A stretch of DNA of 64,000 nt from Arthrobacter sp. zg-Y238 (GTDB lineage: Bacteria > Actinomycetota > Actinomycetes > Actinomycetales > Micrococcaceae), in the NCBI RefSeq assembly GCF_024385525.1, contig NZ_JANFLU010000001.1, positions 372,001 through 436,000 on the forward strand. Direction: 5' to 3'. The position numbers and the translations under genes were made by a program. Of the stretch, positions 30,177 through 40,095 are shown one piece after another. A model generated the notes under the pieces. It did no database searches. It saw only the letters and a program-made list of their open reading frames with translations, and was not told the origin of the DNA. Position 1 is the first letter of the stretch; each line of letters begins with the position of its first letter.

Positions 30177-30624
30177 GCTTCTTCAACAGGTCCGTAAGGT
30201 TCTGGAGCTCGGCCCGAGTCCAGCTGCCGAGCCGGTCCCGCAGGAGGGCCCGCTTCGCAGAATGTGCATTCTCGAAGCGGACCCGACCCTCCGGAGTAAG
30301 GTCCAGCAGCTGGACCCGCCCGTCGGAAGGGTTCGCCCGGCGGACCACCAGGCCCAGGGTTTCCAGCTGGGACACCGTCCGGCTGAGCAGCGCTTTGTCC
30401 ACCTGAAGGGCCTCGGCCACGCTGCCCTGCGGGCATTCGCCGCCGCGGTACAGGGTCATCAGTACCGTGAACCCCAGCGGCTGCAGGCCCGGATGGACCG
30501 CCGCGGCGGCGTCCTTGAACGTCCCCCGCGCGGCGGCAAGCATCATCGAGAACTCGCGTTCCACTTCCAGGACGGCGGACTCGAAGGCGATGTTGTCAGC
30601 GTCCCCGGCTGCCGACGTCGTCAC
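30160..30624 (-). CDS. MarR family transcriptional regulator
   Basis: 154-residue winged-helix regulator (SVAEALQVDKALLSRTVSQLETLGLVVRRANPSDGRVQLLDLT). The usual D-R-R of the wing is D-G-R here. I chose GTG 30624, one base after the stop of the upstream DHA2 pump gene. The alternative ATG 30654 lies inside that gene with its purine run too close to act as a ribosome site. It is the second gene of a pump-regulator operon, and its 3' end overlaps the kinase gene by 17 bp. Confidence 0.85.
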   Translation of the reverse strand: MTTSAAGDADNIAFESAVLEVEREFSMMLAAARGTFKDAAAAVHPGLQPLGFTVLMTLYRGGECPQGSVAEALQVDKALLSRTVSQLETLGLVVRRANPSDGRVQLLDLTPEGRVRFENAHSAKRALLRDRLGSWTRAELQNLTDLLKKLNERD

Positions 30625-30625
30625 C

Positions 30626-32386
30626 CTATGCGTTGTTCTTTCCGGCCGGAACATCCTTTCCGGGCGTTACGTCCGGATTCTGCCCGGCGGCTTCTTCGGA
30701 CACGGCGGCTACCGTCTCTGCGGCAGTCCCGGAATCAGCCGCCTTCCCGGAATCCTCGCCGGACGCCGCAGCAGCTTCTTCGGCCTGCATCTTCTCGTGC
30801 CGGGTCAGGCTGCCCAGCGGCAGGTTCGGAAGGAAGAGCACGGCCAGCAGGGTCAGGACGCCCAGCGGAGCGGCAATCATGAAGATGTGCGCCACCGACG
30901 AGCCGTACACAGATTCCACAATGAGACGCACGGATTCGGGCAGGGAATTCACGTCCGGGATGCTGCCGGAGGCCAGCGATGCGGCGACCGCCTTGCCCTC
31001 CTCGCCCAGCGCGCCGATGGCCGCCATCAGTTCGCCCTGCTTCTCGGCCAGCCGGTCGGTCACCTGGGTGGCCAGCACCGCACCCAGCGCGGAAACACCG
31101 ACGGTGCCGCCGATAGTGCGGAAGAAGTTGATGCTGGAGCTGGCGACGCCGAGATCCCGGGTTGAAACATCGTTCTGCACCACGAGCACCAGGTTCTGCA
31201 TCACCATGCCCACACCGGCGCCGAGCAGGAACATGTACAGGGAGACAAGCCCGAAGTTCGTGTCGTATTCGATGGTGCCCATGAGGACCAAACCCACCGT
31301 CAGCAGCACGGACCCGATCACCACGTAGGCCTTCCACTTGCCGCTCTTGGTGATCATCCTGCCCACGATCGTGGAGATGATCAGCAGGCCGGCCATCATC
31401 GGGATGGTCATCAACCCGGACATGGTCGCGGATGCGCCGCGGGCCAGCTGCATGTACTGGGACAGGAACACGGTGGTGCCGAACATGGCGACGCCGACGG
31501 CGAGTGACCCGACCACCGCGAAGGTGAAGGTCCGGTTGCGGAACAGGGTCAACGGGATCAGCGGCTCCGGGGCCTTCAGCTCCACGGCAACGAACGCCGC
31601 CAGGCCCAGCAGTGAACCGCCCACCATCCATGCGGTGGCAGCACTGGCCCAGCCGAAGTCGGTGCCGACCAGGGAAACCCAGATGAGCAGGCAGGACACG
31701 GAGGCCGAAAGCAGCACGATGCCGGCATAGTCGATCTGCACCTTCCGCTTCTTCAGCGGAGGCAGGTGCAGGGTCTTCTGGATCATCACCAGTGCGACGG
31801 CGGCCAGCGGCACCGCGACGTAGAAGTTCCAACGCCAGTTGACGGTGTCCGTGATGACACCGCCGATCAGCGGCCCGCCCACCGTGGACAGGGCCATCAC
31901 GGCGCCGAACAGGCCCATGTACCGGCCGCGTTCCCGCGGCGAGACAATGTCCGCCATGACAATCTGGGTCAGCGCGCCGAGGCCGCCGGCACCGATGCCC
32001 TGCACCACGCGCATGGCGATCAGCCAGTCGGTGTTATGCGCGAAACCTGCCGCGGCGCTGGCGACAATGAAGATGATCAGGGCCAGCTGGATCAGGACCT
32101 TGCGGTTAAGCAGGTCTGCGAGCTTGCCCCAGATCGGGGTCGAAACCGCGGTGGCCAGCAGGGTGGCGGTGACCACCCAGGTGAAGGCGGCCTGGTCGCC
32201 GTCGAGGTCCGAAATGATTACCGGCAGCGAGGTGCTTACCACCGTGTTCGCCAGCATTGAGACGAACATGCCGAGCAACAGGCCGGTCAGGGCCTGGAGA
32301 ACGGCGCGGTGCTTGCGTTTTGCTTCAGCCCGCGCCTCGGCTCGGGTTGCGGGGACAGCGCCCTGCGGGGCAGGGGAAACGGGCAT
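30626..32386 (-). CDS. MFS drug exporter, DHA2 (EmrB/QacA) family
   Basis: 586-residue, 14-helix drug:H+ antiporter. LDGDQAAFTWVVTATLLATAVSTPIWGKLADLLNRK carries motif A and the GALTQIVMADIVSPRERGRYMGLFG segment is typical of DHA2. The C-terminal tail is Ala/Glu-rich and hydrophilic. ATG 32386 has GGAG six bases upstream, and the TTG 32398 start is less likely. The MarR downstream is co-transcribed, so autoregulated efflux is expected. Confidence 0.93.
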   Translation of the reverse strand: MPVSPAPQGAVPATRAEARAEAKRKHRAVLQALTGLLLGMFVSMLANTVVSTSLPVIISDLDGDQAAFTWVVTATLLATAVSTPIWGKLADLLNRKVLIQLALIIFIVASAAAGFAHNTDWLIAMRVVQGIGAGGLGALTQIVMADIVSPRERGRYMGLFGAVMALSTVGGPLIGGVITDTVNWRWNFYVAVPLAAVALVMIQKTLHLPPLKKRKVQIDYAGIVLLSASVSCLLIWVSLVGTDFGWASAATAWMVGGSLLGLAAFVAVELKAPEPLIPLTLFRNRTFTFAVVGSLAVGVAMFGTTVFLSQYMQLARGASATMSGLMTIPMMAGLLIISTIVGRMITKSGKWKAYVVIGSVLLTVGLVLMGTIEYDTNFGLVSLYMFLLGAGVGMVMQNLVLVVQNDVSTRDLGVASSSINFFRTIGGTVGVSALGAVLATQVTDRLAEKQGELMAAIGALGEEGKAVAASLASGSIPDVNSLPESVRLIVESVYGSSVAHIFMIAAPLGVLTLLAVLFLPNLPLGSLTRHEKMQAEEAAAASGEDSGKAADSGTAAETVAAVSEEAAGQNPDVTPGKDVPAGKNNA

Positions 32387-32598
32387 GGGGTACTCCAAAA
32401 AGCCGAACGACGGTCAAAAGTTGATTTAAATCAACGGTACGTCCGGGGTTTTTGCCGTCCTGACCATATGCGCCTTCCGGTGACTGATCTCATGGGGAAA
32501 GGTGACGAGGTCCTCGTCCAGCTGCGGAATCGGAGCACGCCACCCTGAAGCCGGGCACAATGAAGGGTGGCTGAGATTCCGTTTTCCAAGGGGCACTG

Positions 32599-33981
32599 AT
32601 GAGCAATACCGTGCATGGTTCGTCCACTTTTCCGCCGCACCACCCGGTTCCGGAGCCACGCTTCCGGGTGTCCCGGGACGCGCTGCGTGCCTCCCTCTGG
32701 TTCTGGCCCACCTGCGCCTCGCTCGCGGCGGTGCTGTTGACCCTGCTGCTGCTGCAGGTCCGCCCGGACGACGACGTCGCGTGGGCACGCTGGATCTGGC
32801 CGACCGGTGTCGACGCCGCGAGCAGCCTGCTGCAGACGGTGGCCACCAGCGTGATGACGGCGGCCACCGTGACCTTCTCGCTGACCGTGGTGGCGCTGCA
32901 GCTGGCCTCGCAGCAGTTTTCGCCCCGGCTGCTGCGCGAGTTTGCCCGGGATGCCCGCACCCAGACTATTTTGGGTGTGCTGATGGGAACCTTCATGGTG
33001 TCCATCACCGGCCTGCACGGCATGGATGCGGACCGGCCCGTCCCCGTGCTGGTGGTGGGTCTGGTCTACATTCTGGGTATTGCCAGCGGCGTGGTGCTGC
33101 TGCTGTTCATCGGACATATCACCCGGTCGCTGCGGGTGGACACCATGATGCTCAACGCGCATCAGGGCTGCCTGGCGGTCCTGCGCGAAACCTATCCCGC
33201 GTCCGATATCGGCGAGGTACAGGACTTTCCCCGGCCCGACGGCGGCACTCCCGTTCCGGTCGGCCGCAGCGGCATCGTGCAGGCAGTGCACGCGAAGCCC
33301 CTGGTCCAGACGCTGCACGAACACGGACTGACTATGCGGATGGAGGTGCAGCCCGGCGACCACGTCACCATCGGAACGCCGGTGGCCCGGGTCTGGAGCG
33401 ACGACGGCGGCCCGGTCCCGCTGGGTGCCGTGCGCGAGTCCCTGGCGGGTGCACTGGAGATCGGCTACGAACGGACTCCGGAGCAGGACGCCGCGCTGGG
33501 GCTGCGCCAGCTGACCGACATTGCGGTCAAGGCCATTTCCCCGAGCATCAATGATCCGATCACGGCCGCCCACGCGCTGGGCTACTGCGCGGATTTGTTG
33601 GTGGATATCTCGCACCGGCGGCTCGGCCCCGAGGGGCAACAGGATAACGACGGCGTGCTGCGGCTGGTTACCGTGGGCCGCGACTACCGCTACTTCATGG
33701 ACCTGGTCTGCGGTCCGGTCCGGCGCTTCGCCGATTCCGAACCGATTGTGCTCACCGCCGTGCAGCGTCTGCTGCGTGACTGTGCGGCCAATGCCGTCAA
33801 TGATGACCAGCGCGAGGAGATCCGCCGGCAATCCTCGCTGGTGCTCGAGAACACGTCGCGGAACCTGGCGGTGGCAGACGAGCAGGAGGTCCGCGATATG
33901 GCCCGCCGGGTGGAGGAAGCCCTGGTGGGGGACCTGGAGTCCGCCTTTGCGGACCGGGCGGGGGAGACCCGGTCCGTCTAG
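32599..33981 (+). CDS. DUF2254 family membrane protein
   Basis: 460-residue membrane protein of unknown function. Four helices lie in the first half, with FSLTVVALQLASQQFSPRLL between helices 2 and 3, the DUF2254 hallmark. The cytoplasmic C-terminal half contains AVKAISPSINDPITAAHAL. The ATG follows AAGGGG. Its stop overlaps that of the convergent TauE gene by 4 bp. Nothing in the sequence ties it to the sulfur locus that follows on the other strand. Confidence 0.9.
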   Translation: MSNTVHGSSTFPPHHPVPEPRFRVSRDALRASLWFWPTCASLAAVLLTLLLLQVRPDDDVAWARWIWPTGVDAASSLLQTVATSVMTAATVTFSLTVVALQLASQQFSPRLLREFARDARTQTILGVLMGTFMVSITGLHGMDADRPVPVLVVGLVYILGIASGVVLLLFIGHITRSLRVDTMMLNAHQGCLAVLRETYPASDIGEVQDFPRPDGGTPVPVGRSGIVQAVHAKPLVQTLHEHGLTMRMEVQPGDHVTIGTPVARVWSDDGGPVPLGAVRESLAGALEIGYERTPEQDAALGLRQLTDIAVKAISPSINDPITAAHALGYCADLLVDISHRRLGPEGQQDNDGVLRLVTVGRDYRYFMDLVCGPVRRFADSEPIVLTAVQRLLRDCAANAVNDDQREEIRRQSSLVLENTSRNLAVADEQEVRDMARRVEEALVGDLESAFADRAGETRSV

Positions 33982-34736
33982 GGAAGCAGTTCCATGGCTA
34001 GGACGAAAATGCCCATGCCCAGTACGAAGAACCCAAAGCCACGGCGCAGCGCGGCCTCCGGAATACGTCCTACCAGCCGGGCGCCGATCAGTGACCCGAC
34101 GATGGCCGCCGCGGTCACACTGCCCACCAGAGCCCAGTCCAGAGACACAGTGGTGAGGTAACCGGACAGTCCCGCGAAGGACTTCAGGGAAATGACCACC
34201 AGCGAAGTTCCCACCGCCACGGGCATGGAAAGCCCGCCCAGCAGGGCCAGCGCCGGGACCACGAGGAAGCCGCCGCCGGCTCCCACCAGGCCGGTCACCA
34301 GACCCACGGCAAGGCCTTCGACAATGACCTTCCCTACCGGGAGCTCTTTGCTATGGGATTCCACGGCTCCGCCCCTGCGCCCGCGGATCATCGCCACCGA
34401 AGTTGCGATCATCATCAGGGCGAAGGCGACCATCAGCACCGCTCCCGGTATCCGTCCGCCAAGCAGGCCGCCACCAAACGCGCCTGCCATCCCGGCCGCG
34501 CCGAAGAGCAGCCCGGTGCGCCACTTCACCCGGCCCCGGCGGGCGTGCCTGACGGCGCTGAAGGCCGAGGTCACGCCGACCACGAACAGCGAAGAAGCAA
34601 TGGCCTCGCGGGGGCTCATGCCGGCCACGTAGGTCAGGATCGGGACGGTGAGGATGGACCCGCCGCCGCCGAGCAGGCCCAGCGAGAGCCCGATCAGCAC
34701 GGAAAGCAGGAGGGTTGCGGCGAGGGTGACGGTCAT
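33978..34736 (-). CDS. TauE/SafE-type sulfite exporter family protein
   Basis: 252-residue membrane protein with about seven or eight helices and paired Gly-rich motifs (GLLGGGGSILTVPIL and GLVGAGGGFLVVPALALLGG) that define TauE/SafE permeases. Members move sulfite, sulfoacetate or thiosulfate. It lies 42 bp downstream of the rhodanese gene on the same strand, in the locus with CstR-like and persulfide dioxygenase genes, so export of sulfite or thiosulfate made from persulfide is likely. Confidence 0.92.
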   Translation of the reverse strand: MTVTLAATLLLSVLIGLSLGLLGGGGSILTVPILTYVAGMSPREAIASSLFVVGVTSAFSAVRHARRGRVKWRTGLLFGAAGMAGAFGGGLLGGRIPGAVLMVAFALMMIATSVAMIRGRRGGAVESHSKELPVGKVIVEGLAVGLVTGLVGAGGGFLVVPALALLGGLSMPVAVGTSLVVISLKSFAGLSGYLTTVSLDWALVGSVTAAAIVGSLIGARLVGRIPEAALRRGFGFFVLGMGIFVLAMELLP

Positions 34737-34778
34737 GGATGGTGTCCTTGGAAGCGGGGGGAGCGGTAGGCAGGCGGG

Positions 34779-35728
<950 letters not shown>

Positions 35729-35730
35729 GC

Positions 35731-35762
35731 GGCAGGGGCGGCGGTAGCCCGCCGCTCCTGCC
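35731..35762. terminator. Bidirectional hairpin between CstR-like and dioxygenase genes
   Basis: A 14-bp stem (35731-35744 with 35749-35762, one G-T pair) and TAGC loop in the 43-bp convergent gap. No T-run on either side. Confidence 0.65.
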
Positions 35763-35771
35763 ATCCGGAAA

Positions 35772-37169
35772 TCAGCTGTTAATGCGGGCCTGCATACTGG
35801 ACCAGCCGGCGTAGCTGCCATCCAGTTCGACGACGTCGTACCCGGCCCGGCGCAGGGCGCTGGCGGCCACGGAATTACGCACCCCGCTCTGGCAGTACGT
35901 CACGATGGTGCCCTCGTCCGGCAGCCGCTCCAGGTTCCAGAGCACCCGGCCGGCGCTGAGCTGCTCCGATCCGGGAATGTGTCCGGCGGTGTGCTCGGTG
36001 CGGTTGCGGACATCAAGGACCAGAGCTGCGTCAAAGCCGTCCAGCTCCTCCGGCTGGATTAGCCGCGGCGTGGTCTGCGGCAGCCCGTCGATGGTGGTGG
36101 TGAATCCGGCCACCCGGTCAATGCCGACCCGGACCAAGTGGTCCCACATTTCCTGCGCGGACTCCTGATCGGCGGCGAACAGCACCAGCGGCAGGCTGTC
36201 GGTTTCGGGGTCCACGGCCCAGGCGCCAAAGCTGGCGGTCTTGGTGCCTGCGGGGATGTTCACTGATCCGGTGACGGTTCCCTCGTGGACCTGTCCGTGT
36301 GGACGGGTGTCTACGAAGGTGAGGGTGTCCTGTGCCAGTCCGCGGGCGACGTCGTCGGCCGGGAGTTCCTGCAGCGGGGCGCGTTCGCCCATCACAGCCG
36401 GCCCCTGCCGGTTTTCGCGCTTCATCCGGGCGAAGTAGGCATGGGCATCGGGCTGGCCGTCGAGCAGTTCATCCACGAAGCCCTGCTCGTCATTGGCGGC
36501 AAGGTACTGGCCCCACCATGCGTAAAGACGTTCGTAGCCCACGGTGGTGGAGGGGAGCGCGCCCAGCGCCTTGCCGCAGGCGCTGCCCGAGCCGTGGCCG
36601 GGGTAGACCTGAACGTGGTCAGGCAGGGTCAGGAACTTCTCCTGCAGGCTGCGGAAAATCTGCCGGGCGCCTTCGAAGCGGGTGTCCACGCCCCCGGCGG
36701 CTTCATCCAGCAGGTCGGGCCGGCCCAGGTCTCCGGAAAAGACAAAGTCACCGGAGAGCAGGTAGCCGGGTTCACTGCTGAAGGCGCCGTCGGTCACCAG
36801 GAAGGAAAGGTGTTCCGGCGTGTGGCCAGGGGTGTGCAGGGCCTTGAGGGTGATGTTGCCGAGGGAAACGGTGTCGCCGTCGTGCAGGCGGGCTGCCTCG
36901 AAGCGGTACTGCCAGTCCGTGCCGCCTTCGCCGGAAACGTACATGTCGGCGCCGGTGGCGGCCGCGAGCTCGCGGGTGCCGGAGAGGTAGTCGGCATGGA
37001 TGTGCGTCTCGGTCACCGCGACAATACGCATGCCGTTGGCGGCGGCGAGCTCCAGGTAGGTGTTGATGTCGCGGCGGGCGTCCACCACCACGGCCTCCCC
37101 CTGACGCTGGCAGCCGATGAAGTAGCTTGCCTGGGCCAGGTCCTCGTCATAGATGCGTTCGAGCAGCAT
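35772..37169 (-). CDS. Persulfide dioxygenase-rhodanese fusion (CstB-like)
   Basis: 465 residues. An N-terminal metallo-beta-lactamase/ETHE1-type dioxygenase (about 1-240) has iron ligands in THIHADYLSG, HTPGHTPEH and SGDFVFSGDLGRPDL. A first rhodanese-like domain (about 275-355) lacks a cysteine. A second rhodanese (about 370-465) has active Cys in VTYCQSGVRNS. This is the CstB order. It oxidises persulfide to sulfite and can make thiosulfate. ATG 37169 has AAGGAG upstream. Three CsoR/CstR-type palindromes lie in the 171-bp gap before it, shared with the small Cys-rich gene. Confidence 0.92.
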   Translation of the reverse strand: MLLERIYDEDLAQASYFIGCQRQGEAVVVDARRDINTYLELAAANGMRIVAVTETHIHADYLSGTRELAAATGADMYVSGEGGTDWQYRFEAARLHDGDTVSLGNITLKALHTPGHTPEHLSFLVTDGAFSSEPGYLLSGDFVFSGDLGRPDLLDEAAGGVDTRFEGARQIFRSLQEKFLTLPDHVQVYPGHGSGSACGKALGALPSTTVGYERLYAWWGQYLAANDEQGFVDELLDGQPDAHAYFARMKRENRQGPAVMGERAPLQELPADDVARGLAQDTLTFVDTRPHGQVHEGTVTGSVNIPAGTKTASFGAWAVDPETDSLPLVLFAADQESAQEMWDHLVRVGIDRVAGFTTTIDGLPQTTPRLIQPEELDGFDAALVLDVRNRTEHTAGHIPGSEQLSAGRVLWNLERLPDEGTIVTYCQSGVRNSVAASALRRAGYDVVELDGSYAGWSSMQARINS

Positions 37170-37188
37170 GGAATCTCCTTTTCTAGAC

Positions 37189-37200
37189 ACCCCCGGGGGT
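37189..37200. promoter_or_regulatory. CsoR/CstR-type operator 1
   Basis: ACCCCCGGGGGT, a perfect 12-bp palindrome followed by ATCC, 20 bp before the CstB-like start and inside its leader. Confidence 0.75.
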
Positions 37201-37221
37201 ATCCGTTCTGCTTCGACCGTA

Positions 37222-37236
37222 ATACCTAGGGGGTAT
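37222..37236. promoter_or_regulatory. CsoR/CstR-type operator 2
   Basis: ATACCTAGGGGGTAT, near-palindrome with the ATACC/GGTAT edges of CsoR-family sites. It lies 42 bp from operator 3 (centre to centre about 44 bp). Confidence 0.75.
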
Positions 37237-37264
37237 GCAGGCAACTCAGCGGTTGCTCTTTTGC

Positions 37265-37280
37265 ATACCCTAGGGGGTAT
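37265..37280. promoter_or_regulatory. CsoR/CstR-type operator 3
   Basis: ATACCC-TAGG-GGGTAT, the best match to the family consensus. It lies 61 bp before the small Cys-rich gene, placing that gene under the same regulator. Confidence 0.8.
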
Positions 37281-37340
37281 CTGCCACGATAGTGGAGGGG
37301 CGCAGTGTCCCGTAGGAATTCGAGCCAAGGAACAAGCAGA

Positions 37341-37529
37341 ATGTGCCGAGCAGTAACGTGCCGCAAATGCGGCAAAACCACGTGGGCCGGGTGCGGGAAC
37401 CACGTTGACCAGGTGATGCGCGGGGTGCCGAAGGCGGACCGTTGCAGCTGCGGCACGGGCACCGGCAAAACGCCGGCCGGCGCGCAGCCCGCCGGCGGAT
37501 GGCTGGGGAGACTGTTCGGCAGGAAGTAA
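37341..37529 (+). CDS. Small Cys-rich protein (CxxC-CxC) in the sulfur locus
   Basis: 62 residues starting MCRAVTCRKCGKTTWAGCGN, with cysteines at 2, 7, 10 and 18 and a later CSC, then a Gly/Ala-rich tail ending WLGRLFGRK. The pattern suggests a zinc ribbon or a thiol carrier. Similar short proteins (MCRAVTCxxCGKTTWAGCGxHVDxVM) are common in actinobacteria and have no known role. ATG 37341 has AAGGA ten bases upstream. It is divergent from the CstB-like gene across three CsoR/CstR-type palindromes, so it is likely persulfide- or metal-responsive. Inference only. Confidence 0.8.
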   Translation: MCRAVTCRKCGKTTWAGCGNHVDQVMRGVPKADRCSCGTGTGKTPAGAQPAGGWLGRLFGRK

Positions 37530-37542
37530 GAGCAGGGCCGGC

Positions 37543-38163
37543 CTAGTGGCCGTCGGGCTGTATCCCGTGCCTGATGGTCAGGACGGCTTCGGGGGTCACA
37601 GCGATGCCGGCGAAATCCTGCAGCGCCAGGCAGACCTCTTTACTGCGCCCTCGGCGGTCGGCGAGGTCCGCTGCGTCCTTCGCGGCTTGCTCACGCTCGT
37701 CCGCACCGTAGCAGTAGGCGGTGTCCTCGACAGGGGAGTTGGCGTTGCAGTTCGCCAGTATGGTGGTGCCGCGCTCACCGTCCGCCCTGGAGTCGATGAT
37801 CTCGTAGTAGGGCTCACCGATCTTCTTCCAGACGGTGCCGGCGATCACGAGGAACTCATCCGCGGCACTGCGGGCGGCTTCCTCTGCCGCTGACTGGTCC
37901 TTCGTCCGGAAGAGTCCGTGGATGTGGGCGGAAAGGTCTATGACCTCCCGGGCGTCCTGGCCCAGGCTAACGAACCAGTCCCCGCCTCGGATGCGGAGCG
38001 ATTCGCCGGAGTATTCGCTTCCAGGCTCATAAACGCCCGCGACCGGAGCTTCGGAGATGTCCACGGATTCCACGTCCATTCGGGTTTTGAAGACTGTATC
38101 CGGGCGCTGCCAGGGCAGCAGCTTCTTCCGCTGAATGCTGACGCTGAGACTGACGGTGGTCAT
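37543..38163 (-). CDS. Conserved hypothetical protein
   Basis: 206-residue acidic, soluble protein with no family I recognise. It starts MTTVSLSVSIQRKKLLPWQ and has an Ala/Glu-rich helix in the middle (SAAEEAARSAADEFLV). Its single WKKIGEPYYEIIDS segment might be a beta-rich core. The frame extends to 38358, but ATG 38163 is preferred because the upstream part overlaps the divergent GNAT gene and is Arg/Pro-rich. Three cysteines occur in the C-terminal third. Nothing links it to the sulfur genes except proximity. Confidence 0.75.
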   Translation of the reverse strand: MTTVSLSVSIQRKKLLPWQRPDTVFKTRMDVESVDISEAPVAGVYEPGSEYSGESLRIRGGDWFVSLGQDAREVIDLSAHIHGLFRTKDQSAAEEAARSAADEFLVIAGTVWKKIGEPYYEIIDSRADGERGTTILANCNANSPVEDTAYCYGADEREQAAKDAADLADRRGRSKEVCLALQDFAGIAVTPEAVLTIRHGIQPDGH

Positions 38164-38264
38164 GCTTCCTCGATTCCGTGCGGGGCAGGTATCCGTACAT
38201 TGTCTCCGAGAGATCCCAAGCCGCGCCTTCGGACACCGGGGTGCGGCTGTGGCAGGCTGTCGCC

Positions 38265-38831
38265 ATGGAAACCAGCACCGGCATGCCCTCCTGGCCGTCC
38301 GTCGACCCGCAGCACGGAAACGTGCGCCTCCGTGCCTTCCGGGATGAAGACGTGGCAACGGTCATGGAGATGTCCCGGGACGAGTATTTCCCCGCCATCG
38401 GCACCCTGGCCGGGAACGCCAGCGCTGCACAGGCGCTGGAGTGGGTGGAGCGGCAGCGGAACCGGTACGCGGAGGGCGCCGGCTTTTCCTTTGCGGTGGC
38501 CGACGCCGGCACCGACCGTTGCGTGGGACAGCTGGGGCTGTGGGTCCGGGAGCTGGAGAAAGGCCGTGCCCAGGCCGGCTACGGGATTACGCCGTCGGCC
38601 CGCGGCCGCCGGTTCGCGGCCTCGGCGCTCCTGGCCGCGTTGGAGTTCGCTTGGACCATGCCGGAACTGCACCGTGTAGAGCTGTACATCGAGCCGTGGA
38701 ATACCGCCTCGATCCGCACCGCGGAACTCGCGGGTTTTGAGCAGGAAGGACTATTGCGCAGCTACATGGAGATTTCCGGACAGCGGCGGGACCTGCTCAT
38801 CTATGGGGCGGTCAGGGGACACGAAAGCTAG
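38265..38831 (+). CDS. GNAT family N-acetyltransferase (RimJ/RimL-like)
   Basis: 188 residues, acetyl-CoA dependent. The acetyl-CoA site is in QAGYGITPSARGRRFAASAL, and the C-terminal ELHRVELYIEPWNTASIRTAELAGFEQEG is the hallmark of the RimJ/RimL/Acetyltransf_3 group, which acetylates protein N-termini, ribosomal proteins or small amines. The frame extends to 38178. ATG 38265 is chosen because METSTG starts the domain and a CAGGCT -10-like hexamer ends six bases earlier, suggesting a leaderless start. Substrate unknown. Confidence 0.88.
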   Translation: METSTGMPSWPSVDPQHGNVRLRAFRDEDVATVMEMSRDEYFPAIGTLAGNASAAQALEWVERQRNRYAEGAGFSFAVADAGTDRCVGQLGLWVRELEKGRAQAGYGITPSARGRRFAASALLAALEFAWTMPELHRVELYIEPWNTASIRTAELAGFEQEGLLRSYMEISGQRRDLLIYGAVRGHES

Positions 38832-38928
38832 CCGGCGCCCGGGACGGTGTGTCCGCAATCATCCGTTCGGGTGCACCTGAGGCCCTCGTCCGTTGACGCC
38901 CCGCCCCGCGGAAGCGGACAGTTGAGGC

Positions 38929-40071
38929 ATGCCAGGCATCGCCGCACCCCTCTGGGATTCTCTGACCGAGACCGTCCAATCGGGCTGGTGCCCGGGACTG
39001 GTGGCAGGGGTCCGGATCAACGGGCAGACCGAAATCTTCGCCACCGGTTCGCTGGGACTCGACCAGTCCGAGTCGATGGAAGAGGACACCCCGTTCCGCA
39101 TCTCCTCGTTGAGCAAGCTGATCGGCGGCGCCCTGGCCATGAGCCTGGTGGCCGACGGCACGCTCGGGTTGAGTGACGAGGCCGGCCGCTGGCTGCCGGG
39201 GCTTGCGAACCTGCGGGTGCTGGCCACCCCTGATGCCCCTCTGACGCTGACCGTCCCGGCCCGCGGCCCCGTAACGGTGCGCCACCTGCTGACCTTCACC
39301 GCCGGGCTCGGCGTCGACTTAGATCCGACACCCTATGTGGCTGCTACCCAGGATTTCCTCTGGGGACCCAACCCGCCGGACATGACCCCCGAGGAGTATC
39401 TGACTCGGCTCGGCAGCCTGCCCCTGGCATATCAGCCGGGGGAGCGCTGGATGTACCACTCCAGCGCGGACGTGCTCTCGGTCCTGCTCCCGGCAGCCAC
39501 GGTCACGCCCCTAGATCAGCTGGTGCAGGAGCGGATCAGCGAACCGTTCGGGCTGACCGGCACCGGGTTCCCGACGGGCACCGAACATTTCCCGGTGGTG
39601 TACGCAGCCAACGACGAAGGCGGGTTGTTCGAGGCGGTGTCCTACCGGGATGCACTGGCAGGGCCGCCGAAGTTTGCCTCCCTGGCTGGCGGGATGGTCT
39701 CCACCGTGCCGGACTTCCTGCGCTTCCTCAGCGGGCTCGCGGATGACACGGTGCTGCCGGCCGAGCTGCGGCACCAGATGACTGCGGACCAGCTGACCTC
39801 CCTGCAGCAGGTCGGCGTGGCGGAACTGGCAGGCCCGGACGAGTCCTGGGGATTCATGACCGCCGTACAGACCGGACTGGGCGCGCCTTGGTCCGAGCCG
39901 GGCATGTGGGGATGGCTCGGCGGATCCGGGACCAGCGCCGCTGTCTATCCCAACGGAGACATCGGCGTCGTGTTCACCCAGCGGTTCCTGAGCGGCCCGC
40001 AGGATCATTTCGATTTCTTCTGGAAACCGTTCGGGGAGCTGCGGGGGAGTATTCGGGACACCGCTACATAG
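38929..40071 (+). CDS. Serine hydrolase, class C beta-lactamase/esterase family
   Basis: 380 residues of the beta-lactamase (class C)/EstB/PBP4* fold. The catalytic S60-x-x-K63 is in FRISSLSKLIGG and the second motif is Y176-H-S178 (RWMYHSSADVLS). A Gly-rich WGWLGGSGTS near the C-terminus fills the third position. No signal peptide, so it is probably cytoplasmic, fitting an esterase or D-aminopeptidase rather than a penicillinase. The ATG follows GAGG. The stop is 24 bp from the convergent GAF-ANTAR gene. Confidence 0.88.
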   Translation: MPGIAAPLWDSLTETVQSGWCPGLVAGVRINGQTEIFATGSLGLDQSESMEEDTPFRISSLSKLIGGALAMSLVADGTLGLSDEAGRWLPGLANLRVLATPDAPLTLTVPARGPVTVRHLLTFTAGLGVDLDPTPYVAATQDFLWGPNPPDMTPEEYLTRLGSLPLAYQPGERWMYHSSADVLSVLLPAATVTPLDQLVQERISEPFGLTGTGFPTGTEHFPVVYAANDEGGLFEAVSYRDALAGPPKFASLAGGMVSTVPDFLRFLSGLADDTVLPAELRHQMTADQLTSLQQVGVAELAGPDESWGFMTAVQTGLGAPWSEPGMWGWLGGSGTSAAVYPNGDIGVVFTQRFLSGPQDHFDFFWKPFGELRGSIRDTAT

Positions 40072-40095
40072 CTGGCCGCGGTCAGGTAAGTCTGC

